Positions 26,684 through 35,660 of a stretch of 64,000 nucleotides of DNA are shown here, piece by piece; the first letter of the stretch is position 1; each line of letters starts with the position of its first letter. The notes under the pieces were generated by a model. The model worked only from the letters and a program-made list of their open reading frames with translations. It was not told the DNA's origin and made no database searches. The stretch covers positions 496,001 to 560,000 of the forward strand of contig CAWIXN010000012.1 of assembly GCA_963840095.1 (NCBI GenBank). Reading direction: 5' to 3'. This stretch comes from DATBGO01 sp963840095. Lineage in GTDB: Bacteria; Actinomycetota; Actinomycetes; Streptosporangiales; Streptosporangiaceae. The position numbers and the translations under genes are program-made.

Positions 26684-26983
26684 ATGGTTCTCATGGAGTC
26701 CGTGACGGTAAGCGAGCTGAACCGGCAGACCGCCAGGGTGCTGGAGCGTGTCAAGGCCGGGGAGTCGGTCGAGATCAGCGAGTATGGGCGTCCGGTTGCC
26801 CGCATTATGCCCGCCGCCCCTTCGACGGGGGCTCCGCTGCTCGATCGCCTGATAGCGCAAGGCCGGGCAACCCCGGCAGCCAACCCCGGGGCGATCCCGC
26901 CTACTCCGCCGCGCGACGAGAACGATGAGGACATATCCCTCAGCGCAGCTCTGGCACAGATGCGCGATGACGAGCGGTACTGA
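26684..26983 (+). CDS. Phd/YefM-type antitoxin
   Basis: The 99-residue protein has the antitoxin fold signature: VTVSELNRQTARVLERVKAGESVEISEYGRPVARIMP. The basic N-terminal part binds DNA, and a Pro-rich flexible, acidic C-terminus (DENDEDISLSAALAQMRDDERY) would wrap the toxin. The stop overlaps the toxin start (TGATG), giving coupled translation and excess antitoxin. A start at 26693 is possible. Confidence 0.9.
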   Translation: MVLMESVTVSELNRQTARVLERVKAGESVEISEYGRPVARIMPAAPSTGAPLLDRLIAQGRATPAANPGAIPPTPPRDENDEDISLSAALAQMRDDERY

Positions 26984-27372
26984 TGATCTACCTGGATACC
27001 TCGGCCGCGCTCAAGCTCGTCGTGGCCGAGCCAGAGACCGGGCGCCTGGAACTATGGATGGCAGAGCACGCCGGAATCCCGCGCGTATCGTCACGACTGC
27101 TCCGCATTGAGATGCTGCGAGCCGTGACCCGCACTGCGCCGCACCGGATGAGCCGAGTCAATGTGGTCCTGGCTGCGATCGCGCTGCTGAGCATGGACGA
27201 TGTCGCTCCGGCGGCTGAGGTCATCGGGGACAAGACGCTGCGCAGCCTCGACGCCATCCACCTCGCGACCGCTCACGAGATACGAACCGAGCTGAGCGCC
27301 TTCGTCTGTTACGACAAGAGACTGCGGGACTCAGCGCACGCCCTGGGACTGCCCGTCGAAGCCCCCGCCTGA
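26983..27372 (+). CDS. vapC: VapC-like PIN-domain toxin
   Basis: The 129-residue PIN ribonuclease has the acidic metal ligands at Asp5 (YLDTSAALKL), Glu43 (RIEMLRA), Asp93 (LDAIHLATA) and Asp111 (YDKRLRD). PIN toxins cleave tRNA or other RNA when freed from their antitoxin. The pair sits between att copies 2 and 3, as expected for a maintenance cassette of a mobile element. Confidence 0.92.
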   Translation: MIYLDTSAALKLVVAEPETGRLELWMAEHAGIPRVSSRLLRIEMLRAVTRTAPHRMSRVNVVLAAIALLSMDDVAPAAEVIGDKTLRSLDAIHLATAHEIRTELSAFVCYDKRLRDSAHALGLPVEAPA

Positions 27373-27772
27373 CACGGTATGCGCACAGCCGCTGGCCACG
27401 CGGCACTCCGAACTGGATGCTCTGCGCCTGCCTCGGAATCGGCATCACCGCAGACGTACGCCGAATCGGCAGGGAGCGATGCCCGGGCAGCGCCTGGCTG
27501 GTCACTCACTTGGCGTAACAGATATCCTGACCTCTGATAAACGGTACCTGGCCGGGCTGGCAGGCCCGGCGTCAACTCCCGGCACGCCTCTCCTGGACTG
27601 CCGGCCCCGGTCTGCGCCAAGGGGGTCCGAGTCGGTTTCACGGGAATCCAGGCCGGGTTATGCGGCAGTACGGGGATACGAGCAGCCACCACTCGAGTCG
27701 GCAGATAGCGTTCCTGCACGCCAAGGGCATAGGGCCCCGGCAGGGGGGACCTAGAGGCTAGAGATTTATCTC

Positions 27773-27829
27773 GGCGCTGTAGCTCATAGAGCAATGTGGG
27801 GATACGGGGTCGATCCCCCTCGGACACAG
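27773..27829 (+). repeat. tRNA-like remnant with att core copy 3
   Basis: GGCGCTGTAGCTCATAGAGCA resembles a tRNA 5' end with D arm. A T arm GGGG-TCGAT-CCCC and the core CCCCCTCGGACACAG (27815-27829) follow. The anticodon arm is missing. The core matches the tRNA-Leu 3' end over 15 bases. Confidence 0.6.
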
Positions 27830-27954
27830 TATTCCCCATGGGGCGGCGGAATTCGGGCACGTTGGAGCGTCACCGGGGCGCAGGCTTGTGCCTGTGCCGG
27901 GCGACCGGATGTTTTCTCTCTCTTCTTCCGGCGCGGGGCTCTCTGGGCCCGGGG

Positions 27955-28045
27955 TTAACTTGCTTTCCTGATAACGGTCTTGGCGGCTTCGCAGGTGCCT
28001 GCTTGCAACGGTTCCTGCGGCCGGGTCGTAAGTGAGGATGACCTC
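27955..28045 (-). pseudogene. Decayed copy of the 55-residue att-adjacent protein
   Basis: The segments VILTYDPAAGTVA and, after a frame change, EAAKTVIRKAS-stop parallel ITLSYEPRPGTLQ and RAEAVTIMIDHAS-stop in the small gene at 29706-29873. The 5' part is missing. It sits at the same distance and orientation from att copy 3 as the intact gene from att copy 4. Confidence 0.5.
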
Positions 28046-28069
28046 GCCGCTGCCAACGCGGCAGCAGGA

Positions 28070-29167
28070 TCAGGCTGAGGAAACTGGCCCGCCCTGATAC
28101 GCCTGCGCGAGCTGAGCCTGGACCGCCGCGCGTTCGGCACGCATTTCCCTGGCCCGCGGCGGCAGGTCGGCGCCAACTTCCTCCGCGAACTCGGCAAACT
28201 GCTGGCTCCCCGGGAGTCTCCCCAGGCACATCATGATCAGTGTGCGCGCCGCACCGATATCTCCGCGTCGTCGCGCGGCCCGCGCCCGCATGAACTCAGC
28301 GTCAGGGCCCTCGAACGCCGGATGGTTCGCCAGCCGCTCCGCGCGTTCCGCATCGATGTGGCCGGACAGCAGCTCGTTCCAGCGCGCGAGGTTCCTGGTC
28401 CGCTCGCTCCGTTTCCACTCTGGGCCAGAGGAGGTCATCGCCCTGCCCGCCCGGCGGCCCGCCAGCGGCCGTTCGGCGGACGCGATCCGGTCCAGCTCCC
28501 CAAGATACGCATCAGCGAACTCGGTCCACATATCAGGCGTGGTCAGCATCGGCGCGAGCACGCGAGCCAGCGCGATTTCCCGCTCGGCAACCTTGCCGGC
28601 TCCGGTGCCGTTACTCCAGCCGTACGCTGACTCCCACCGGATCAGCTGCGGTACGGCGCGTTCCGCGAAGCGGGCGAAGCCGTGCTCCGCAAGTACCGTC
28701 TCCCACAGCGCCGAGACAGCATGGGAAAGCACGAATTTCGCCGCCTCCAGCGGATCCTCGGACCGGAAACTACCCTCGGCGTGCCGGGCAAGGTCGATCA
28801 TCAGCTCCATGGCCCGCTCGCCCGGGGCGGTGTCCTCAGCGTGCAGCGCCAGCTGAGCATCTGTGGCGAGCTGCCGGAACGTCACCCGCCATTTCGTCCG
28901 CTCGGTACGCGATACCCGGCGGTCACCGGCGATGTACGCGCCTGACCTGGCCAGCTCGACGAACTGGGAGACTTCCCCGAGGACGAGCACCGGATCCGGC
29001 GGTGTGGCGGCATCGTGCTTGCGCCGCCGCTGCTCCGGTGGGTCCAGTTCTCCCTCGATCCGCTCCCGCGCCGCCGCCGCGCCGCGCCAGTACAGGTTCC
29101 AGAGGATCTTGCCGCGCTGTTCAGCGTCCAGCGGCGCGAGCTTGGCGAAGAACTCTTCCCGGCTCAT
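28070..29167 (-). CDS. Conserved actinobacterial protein of unknown function
   Basis: The 365-residue product starts MSREEFFAKLAPLDAEQRGKILWNLYWRG, a pattern I have seen in actinobacterial proteins of unknown role. The body is mostly helical, and the C-terminal part is Arg/Ala-rich and could form coiled coils. No signal peptide, membrane helix or catalytic motif is visible. The ATG at 29167 is preferred for its GGAGA six bases upstream; an ATG at 29182 (MAENRMSREE) is possible. Confidence 0.65.
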   Translation of the reverse strand: MSREEFFAKLAPLDAEQRGKILWNLYWRGAAAARERIEGELDPPEQRRRKHDAATPPDPVLVLGEVSQFVELARSGAYIAGDRRVSRTERTKWRVTFRQLATDAQLALHAEDTAPGERAMELMIDLARHAEGSFRSEDPLEAAKFVLSHAVSALWETVLAEHGFARFAERAVPQLIRWESAYGWSNGTGAGKVAEREIALARVLAPMLTTPDMWTEFADAYLGELDRIASAERPLAGRRAGRAMTSSGPEWKRSERTRNLARWNELLSGHIDAERAERLANHPAFEGPDAEFMRARAARRRGDIGAARTLIMMCLGRLPGSQQFAEFAEEVGADLPPRAREMRAERAAVQAQLAQAYQGGPVSSA

Positions 29168-29545
29168 CCGATTCTCCGCCATGGCACCCGATCGTAACGA
29201 CCGATGCCCGACGTTCCCGCGGAAGCACGATACAGAAGCACATCGCACTATTAGCAGATAGGCGCGCACGCGCAGAGAAGCGACGCAACCACCAGCAGAG
29301 CACATAGCGGCGACTACGTACGTGGCCTGTCGTTAATGACGGTCACCGAGCGCGTGCGTCCTATCTGACCGCCGTTGCGTGGGCCATGCCAGCAGGCACC
29401 TCGTCCGCCAACGGGCGGCCGTTACTGCGTTGTCATCAGTGCCGCGCACTCGATCGTGGTCCACCGGCTCCACTCCCGGGCTCATTAGGTGCCGCAAAGA
29501 ACCAGCGCACCGGTGATGGCGGGCATGTACGTAAGCGGTAACTCG

Positions 29546-29557
29546 CCCCTCGGACAC
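29546..29557 (+). repeat. att core copy 4
   Basis: CCCCTCGGACAC is the 12-base core shared by all four copies. A tyrosine integrase and a small gene lie to its right and read toward it. A GC hairpin (GGGCTTGCGCCC near 29613-29624) follows. Confidence 0.65.
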
Positions 29558-29705
29558 GCCATTTGTACGTATCTGCCCGTTTCCGGGCATGACAGGACTT
29601 CACCGGAGCCCGGGCTTGCGCCCGCGCCGAGTGCTCAGCCCGCTGACCTGTGTTGCTCTGTTCTCTCGGCGTTCTGCGGTTCGTGGGCGTGGAGCCCTTG
29701 GGGTG

Positions 29706-29873
29706 TTAGCTTGCGTGGTCGATCATGATTGTCACGGCTTCGGCGCGGTCTGCCTGCAGCGTCCCCGGCCGCGGTTCGTAGCTGAGTGTGATCCGCCGGG
29801 AACGCAGGTGGGCGATTACCTTTGCGTCGCTGACTGGCGTCTCGGAAACCGAGTTTACGCAGGTCAGAGGCAT
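29706..29873 (-). CDS. 55-residue protein beside att copy 4
   Basis: The frame starts MPLTCVNSVSETPVSDAKV and ends RAEAVTIMIDHAS. It has no membrane segment. It lies just downstream of the integrase gene and upstream of the att core. A decayed relative near att copy 3 supports it being a real conserved gene. The ribosome binding site is weak. The function is unknown; a recombination accessory factor is one possibility. Confidence 0.5.
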   Translation of the reverse strand: MPLTCVNSVSETPVSDAKVIAHLRSRRITLSYEPRPGTLQADRAEAVTIMIDHAS

Positions 29874-29916
29874 GTAATTTCCGGGAATGGCGCCTGTGAC
29901 ACTGCTTTGACACTTG

Positions 29917-30930
29917 TCATCCGCTCGCCTCCCCGATGATCTTGCCGAAGAGGTCCGCGGCCTCCCGCTGGCTCCCGGGCAGGACGTGCGCGTAAACGGT
30001 CATTGTCACGACCGGGCTCGCGTGGCCGAGCCGCTGGCTCACGACGTGCACCGGCACCCCGGCGGTCAGCAGGATCGTCGCGTGCGAATGGCGAAGATCA
30101 TGAAGCCTGATCATCGGCAGCGTGTCCTCGCCGAGCGCCTCCCGGCAGCGAGTCACCTCACGGACGAATTGCCGGGACGTGTGCTCGGGGTTCCGGTGGG
30201 CGCCCTCGATGTCGCCGAAGATAAGCGCGTCGTCGCGGGCTAGCTGCAGCGCCAGGCTGCCGCGCGCCGTGCGCCGCGCCCTGAGCACGGCGACGGTCGC
30301 GGCGTCCATGTCGATCACTCGCGGCTTGTGGCTCTTGGTGTCGCCCACGGCTATCTCGGCGCCCTCGCCGAATTCCCGGACCAGGCCCGCGGACCTGCGC
30401 ACGCTCAGCGTCGCCGCGGCGAGATCCGGGTCACGCCAGCGCAGCTCCAGGGCCTCGCCGCGGCGCATGCCCGTGTTGGCAAGGGTCCACCACAGGGCGT
30501 GGCTCTGGCTGTTCTCGGCCGACCAGCGCAGGAAGGTAGCGAGCTGCGGCGCGCTCCAGCAGGTCATTTCCGGCGCCTTCGCCTCGCGCGGGGTCGGCGG
30601 AGTCGCTGCGTCCGCGGGGTTGCGGAGCAGCAGGCCGTCTCTGACGGCCTGGCCGAGCACGCCGTGAATGATCGTGTGGATGTAGCGCACCGTGCGCGCC
30701 GACAGTCCCTCGCCTTCGCGGTAGTCCTTGCGGCCTGACTTCTCGAGGTGCCGGTAGTGGCTGGTCAGCTTTAGCCCGGTGACCTGCGCAAGCGGCAGCG
30801 AGGCGACCGGGTAGGGCTCGATGTGCAGCCGCCAGTTCTTCTTGTAGCTGGCGCGCGTCTGCGGGTAGACCGACCTCGACCGCGAACCGGGCCCGAGCTG
30901 ACCCCACGCCAGGGACCGGTTACTGCCCAT
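29917..30930 (-). CDS. Tyrosine recombinase/integrase, N-terminally shortened
   Basis: The 337-residue protein has the catalytic Arg in TGMRRGEALELRW, the HxxR box in LHDLRHSHATILL and the nucleophilic Tyr in GHASPVVTMTVYAHV. The core-binding domain starts at about residue 24 (PQTRASYKKNWRLHI). Related integrases carry another 50-70 N-terminal residues (arm-binding domain). Here the sequence before residue 20 looks unrelated, so the 5' end is probably lost and activity is doubtful. It reads toward att copy 4. Confidence 0.85.
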   Translation of the reverse strand: MGSNRSLAWGQLGPGSRSRSVYPQTRASYKKNWRLHIEPYPVASLPLAQVTGLKLTSHYRHLEKSGRKDYREGEGLSARTVRYIHTIIHGVLGQAVRDGLLLRNPADAATPPTPREAKAPEMTCWSAPQLATFLRWSAENSQSHALWWTLANTGMRRGEALELRWRDPDLAAATLSVRRSAGLVREFGEGAEIAVGDTKSHKPRVIDMDAATVAVLRARRTARGSLALQLARDDALIFGDIEGAHRNPEHTSRQFVREVTRCREALGEDTLPMIRLHDLRHSHATILLTAGVPVHVVSQRLGHASPVVTMTVYAHVLPGSQREAADLFGKIIGEASG

Positions 30931-31139
30931 CGGCTAGCCTGCCTGCTCGCTGTGCAGTCGGCGAGCCCAACTCCCGTGTCGTCCCGGAGATGTCAAGTTT
31001 CAGGTCAGCGTCCGGGACCAACGCACATGTGTGCAGTGCAGGGTCAGCCGAAGACCTGCATTACGAGCACAAGATCCCATGGAGCAGAGGCGCACCAACA
31101 CCGCTGATGATGCTCGATGGGCATACGCCGCCCATTACG

Positions 31140-32894
31140 TCAGCGGCGTTGCGTGACGATGATCGTCACCTGCCTGGACGCTGACCCGGAGCTGTTCGCC
31201 GCGGTGATGGTGACCGGGTAGACGCCGGCGGTGCCGGCAGCCGGGGTCCCGGCGATGGTCGCAGTCCCGTTCCCGTTGTCAGTGAACGTCAGGCCGCTCG
31301 GCAGCGACCCGGACTCGGCCACGGCCGGAGCCGGGTATCCCGTGGCCCGTATCATCAGCCGCAGCGGGACGCCTACCCTGTCCCTCTTATTGCGGATCTC
31401 CCTGATGGCCGGGGCCCTGGTGACGGTGAGGGTGAACGCCTGGGTGGCGGTCCCGTTCGCGTTCGTGGCGGCCAGGGTCAGCGGGTACACGCCGGCAGCT
31501 GCGTGATCGGGGGTCCCGGAGATCGTGGCCGTGCCGTCGTGGCGGTCAGCGAACCGCACGCCCGATGGCAGCCGGCCGGTTCTGGTGATCCTGGGCGCCG
31601 GGTCGCCGGTCGCGGTCACCGTGAACCTGAATGCGCGCCCGAAGGCCGCCGTGGCATCCGAGCCGCTGGTAAAGACGGGCCCTACATTGGTGCAGCCCGT
31701 GATCGAGTCGGTGGGCTGCTTTATCTGGCTTGTTGTTGAGCACGGTGGAAGTCGTCAAGCTGACCGTGGCGTAAGGACCATCGTCGTAAATGCCGCCGCC
31801 TCCGGTGGCTGCCGAGTTATGGGTGATCCCGGCATTTAGGGCGTCCACCGTTCCCTGATTGTAGAGGCCGCCCCCATATGCGCTGGCGTGGTTGTCAGAA
31901 ATGCTGACGTCCCCGAGATTCATCGGAAGGAAGTTGACTGTGTTGTAAATGGCGCCGCCCTCCTCGGCGGTGTTCCCCGAGAAGTCGCCGCCTACTGTCG
32001 TTCCTGTCCCCTGGCTGATGTAGAGGCCGCCGCCTAGGCCTCCGGCGTGATTGTCGGAAATGGTGCCGCCGAGTTGTAGGCCGTAGAAGCTGACGATACC
32101 GCCCCCGTCCCCGGTGGCGCTGTTGCCGCTGACCACGCCCGAGACGCTCGCCGAGTCGCCCGGGTCGAGGAAGAGGGCACCGCCAGTTTCTGCAGTGTTG
32201 CCGTGGAATGAGCCACTCACAGAATCGTAGAACGCGGAGTAGTCGTAGATGGCGCCACCCGTCCCGGCACTGTTCCCGGTGAAGGTGGAGTCTGTCACCT
32301 GGAGCCCGGCGCCGCCCGCGCTGTTGTCGTAGATAGCACCTCCGCTACCCGCCGTGTTTCCATCGAAGGTGGCGCCGTTCACTTGAGGGCCATCCTGCCC
32401 GTCGGCGTAAGCCGGGGTGCCCTCGGAGATAGCGCCTCCATCAGCGGCCGTGTTTCCGGTGAAGGTGCCGCCGTTCACCGTGAGCGTTGCCTCATCTGTG
32501 ATGGCGATGGCGCCATTGCCGTTGCGGAAATTCAGGCCGGTGACGGGACAATGAGCGCCGACATCGCCTGGAGGATGGTGAACGCTGAGGTACCCGGGGC
32601 GGAACTACGCTCCAGGGTGGCGCTGTTGCCCAGTATGGCGAGGTCCTGGCTGATGACGGGCAGTCCTGCCGTCAGGGCATAGATGCACCCCGATGCCAGG
32701 CTCAGCGTCTCGCCGCTGCCAGCGCTGCTTATGTCCCCGGCCAGCGTGGTGGCGCTGCACGGCACGTCAATCACCGCAGGCGCGGCCTGTGCCACCTGAA
32801 CGGAGCCCAGGCTGGCTGCGGCCAAGATCACCATTGCAGGCATGACCCGCCACCGCAGCACCGCCCGCCGTGCGGTCGTTGTCCCCGCTGACAT
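31140..32894 (-). pseudogene. Beta-helix, Ig-like (He_PIG) surface protein broken by two frameshifts
   Basis: The gene starts at 32894 with a signal peptide (ILAAASLGSVQVAQAAPA). Near 32545 the frame shifts; the next frame begins with GLNFRNGNGAIAIT and then carries repeated FTGNTA.GGAIY units of a right-handed beta-helix. Near 31720 (NNKPD) it shifts again, into TDSITGCTNVGPVF and two putative Ig domains (SGTPDHAAAGVYPLTLAATNANGTA; AGTPAAGTAGVYPVTITAANSSGSA). Joined, it would be a secreted adhesin-like protein of about 585 residues. Confidence 0.85.
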
Positions 32895-33116
32895 TGCTTT
32901 ACCGTCCTCTCACTGCGGTGCCCGTGAACCCGCACGACGGTACTACTCTCAGTAATGTTCCGTAACCCGTTGCGAACAGTCGGCAGGACGCGGTGTGACA
33001 TAGCAATCGGACGATCTTCCGCGCCGTCTGCAGGGCTGCTGGGGGCAGCGACGTAACGAGCGAGCTAGCCGATATTTACGGTACGTGATCACGCGACCAC
33101 CAGCTACGATCGCGCC

Positions 33117-33605
33117 GTGAACGACTGGCAGACCGCCATTGTGGCACTTCCGGCAAAGCCGTCACGGCGCGGATTCCTCGGGAGAATCCCGAGCGAGTAC
33201 ACGAGAGCCAGGCAGCTGCTCGGCCTGCATATCGGCGACATTGCATCTGTGTACGGCCGCCCGTCATGGTGGCGGGGTGAGCCCGCCACGGGCGGCCTGA
33301 TCGCCGGCTGGTCGCGGCGCCCGTACTGGGCCGTTCGCTTCTCTCCTGCCGGTAACTGCACAGACGTATACGAGCGCGGGGAGCGCGAGCTGGACCTCAG
33401 CTGGCGGGTGCGGGCGCTGGGCGAGGTCCGGGGCAGATCGATCGCGCAGGTCACTGAATGGCTTGGGCCGCCCAACGCGCGCAGCACGGGCCACAACCAC
33501 GTGCTTCTCCAATGGCAGCGGGTCGGCTATCACGTCGTGCTCAAGTTCGGGACCGACGGAGAGTGCCTTGGAGTCGTCCACCAGTGGATGCGGAACCCTA
33601 GTTAG
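33117..33605 (+). CDS. Hypothetical protein, 162 residues
   Basis: A GTG start follows CGATCGCGCC. The product is basic and aromatic-rich, with WWRGEP, WSRRPYWAVRFSPAGNC and a C-terminal LKFGTDGECLGVVHQW. The spacing of Gly-Trp and beta-strand-like stretches suggests a small two-domain beta protein, possibly of the kind with repeated IADVYGRP / IAQVTEWLGPP helices that precede strands. No known family is recognised. It lies just before the interrupted kinase but on its own promoter. Confidence 0.6.
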   Translation: MNDWQTAIVALPAKPSRRGFLGRIPSEYTRARQLLGLHIGDIASVYGRPSWWRGEPATGGLIAGWSRRPYWAVRFSPAGNCTDVYERGERELDLSWRVRALGEVRGRSIAQVTEWLGPPNARSTGHNHVLLQWQRVGYHVVLKFGTDGECLGVVHQWMRNPS

Positions 33606-33819
33606 GCTAGGGACAATGGTCGACTGCCCGAGCATGTAGCTCTTGCCGCCCGACTCTCCGGGTAGCCTCACGCCCCCTTGATCCCTGTCGTGCGCTGGAT
33701 CTCCGCCGACAGACTCGTGACAGCGCCCCCGGACGCACACGGCCGGAGCGCTTGGACAGCCGTGTCTATGGCATAATAGGTCGGCATAGAAACCGATTGA
33801 GATATGAGCCTAGCAGAAC

Positions 33820-34117
33820 ATGCGAGTAGGTCAACGAATCGACGGCTGGACGCTTTTGGGGTTCATCGGCAAGGGCGGCAGCGGTGAGGTCTGGAGCGCC
33901 AATAAAGGCGACGCTCCTAATGTAGCGTTGAAGATCCTCTGGCGACGGAAGTATGCGGGGCGCTTTCGGGATGAGATAAGGCTTTACCGTCAGCTTGGTG
34001 ATCGTCCGGGAATCTTGCGTCTCGTCGACTCGTGCATGCCTGACTCAACTCAGGCTGAGTCAGGGCGACGGCCTTGGCTTGCTATGGAAATTGGAACGCC
34101 GGTCACGGAGCACCTAG
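33820..34117 (+). pseudogene. Ser/Thr protein kinase, 5' part (interrupted by IS701-like element)
   Basis: This part carries the glycine loop FIGKGGSGEVW and the ATP-binding lysine in VALKIL, down to the hinge (AMEIGTPVTEHL). The gene is cut at CTAG (34114-34117). Removing 34118-35660 joins it in frame to the 3' part, giving a 451-residue kinase. As it stands, translation reads on into the element and stops at 34161. Confidence 0.9.
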
Positions 34118-35656
34118 TACTACAGCCGCATGCTGTGATGCTGTCCGGCGTGGCTGCGTGAGTTTGCGTGCCTGGCGGGCCAGCCTGGTGTGATGCTGGA
34201 TGTCGTGGACGAGGCGCGGCTGCTGGCCGGTTCCGGCCATGCCGTGTGGTCGGAGCGGTTCAATGAGGTGTTCGCCCAGGTGGCGGGCGAGTTCGAGAAC
34301 GCGGGGTCGCGGAAGCGGGCGCGGGCGTACCTGCTGGGGCTGCTGTCGCACACCGAGCGCAAGAACGGGTGGACGCTGGCGGAGTTCGCCGGTGACCAGG
34401 CGCCGGACGGGATGCAACGGCTGCTGAGCTTCTACTCCTGGGACGCGGACGCGGTGCGGGACGCGGTGCGCCGGTATGTGGTGAAGAACATCGGTGACCC
34501 GGGCGCGGTGCTGGTGGCCGACGAGACGGGGTTCCTCAAGAAGGGCCGGATGTCGGCCGGCGTGGCCCGGCAGTATACGGGGACTGCGGGGCGGGTGGAG
34601 AACGCGCAGGTCGGGGTGTTCCTGGCGTACGCGGCGGGTGACGGGTCGCGGGCGCTGATCGACCGGGAGCTGTACCTGCCGCAGAAATGGACGGCCGACC
34701 GGGAGCGGTGCCGGGCGGCGGGGATCGGCGATGACGTGCTGTTTGCGACCAAGCCGAAGCTGGCGCAGGACATGCTCGGGCGCGCGGTACGAGCCGGGGT
34801 GCCGTTTGCCTGGTTCGCTGCCGATGAGGTGTACGGGCAGAACCCGGGGCTGCGGGAATGGCTGGAAGACCGCGAGATCGGTTACGTGATGGCGGTGCCG
34901 TGCAGCGAGGTGATGATCACCGCCGGGCGCAAACGGCGCGCCGATGAGCTGGCGGCCCTGGTCCCCTCCGCTGCGTGGCAGCAGCTGAGCTGCGCGGACG
35001 GGTCGAAGGGGCCGCGGCTGTATGACTGGGCTCTGATCGGTACGGCCAGCCGCCATCCCCGGCTAGCAGGAACGGCGGCCGCTGCACCCCGGCGAGAAAG
35101 GCGAGAAGGAGCTCGCCTATTTCCTGTGCTACGCCCCGCGTGGCGCGGCGCTGGCCGAGCTAGTGGCCGTGGCCGGCGCCCGGTGGGCGGTGGAGGACTG
35201 TTTCGCCGAGGCCAAGAACGAGACCGGCCTGGACCACTACCAGGTCCGCCTCTATCACGCCTGGTACCGGCACATCACCTTGTCCATGCTCGCGCACGCG
35301 TTCCTGGCCATCACCGCCCGGGCCGCCCGGCCGTGCCCGGCGCCGCGACCGCCGCGAGGCAGCGGCACCGGGCCCGCCGCCGGCCAGCCCGGTAAAAAGG
35401 GGTCTCGCCCCCTGTGGACAGATCTTCGCCCCGCCGAGAACATACAGCCCTCCGCAGGTGATAACGGATGAAAACGGCAGCGAGCTGATCCCGCTTACCG
35501 CCGCCGAGACCCGCCGCCTTTTCAACCTGCACACCCGCGTCATCCGCCCCGAGTCATACCACGAGCACTCGTCAGGCTGGAGGCGCCGCCAACAGGCCGC
35601 GCCCGCAGGTCGCATTATGCGCGCCGGACCAAGAATCTCAGGCTGCGGCTGTAGTA
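34118..35656 (+). mobile_element. IS701-like insertion sequence
   Basis: The element is 1539 bp. Perfect 13-bp terminal inverted repeats TACTACAGCCGCA (34118-34130) and TGCGGCTGTAGTA (35644-35656) bound it. The 4-bp flank CTAG is duplicated (34114-34117 and 35657-35660), which fits the YTAR target duplication of the IS701 family. It holds one transposase gene with a frameshift. Confidence 0.95.
34193..35471 (+). pseudogene. IS701-family transposase with frameshift
   Basis: The first frame gives DDE-type motifs VLVADETGFLKKG and FAADEVYGQNPGL. Near 35065-35085 the frame shifts, and the next frame holds the third acidic motif in VEDCFAEAKNETGLDHYQVR and YRHITLSMLAHAFL, ending at 35471. A further short reading to about 35640 (LIPLTAAETRRLFN) resembles the usual C-terminal tail. 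The broken frame suggests the copy is no longer self-mobile. Confidence 0.88.
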
Positions 35657-35660
35657 CTAG

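Larger units (their letters stand above)
27373..28069. other. Gene-poor stretch around att copy 3
   Basis: It contains the tRNA-like remnant and att copy 3 (27773-27829), a GC hairpin near 27885-27900, and the decayed end of a small gene at 27955-28045. No intact coding region is supported. Confidence 0.5.

Noticed and set aside
34103..35056. 317-codon minus-strand frame in the IS701-like element
   Set aside because: It is antisense to the transposase, and IS701 elements carry a single gene.
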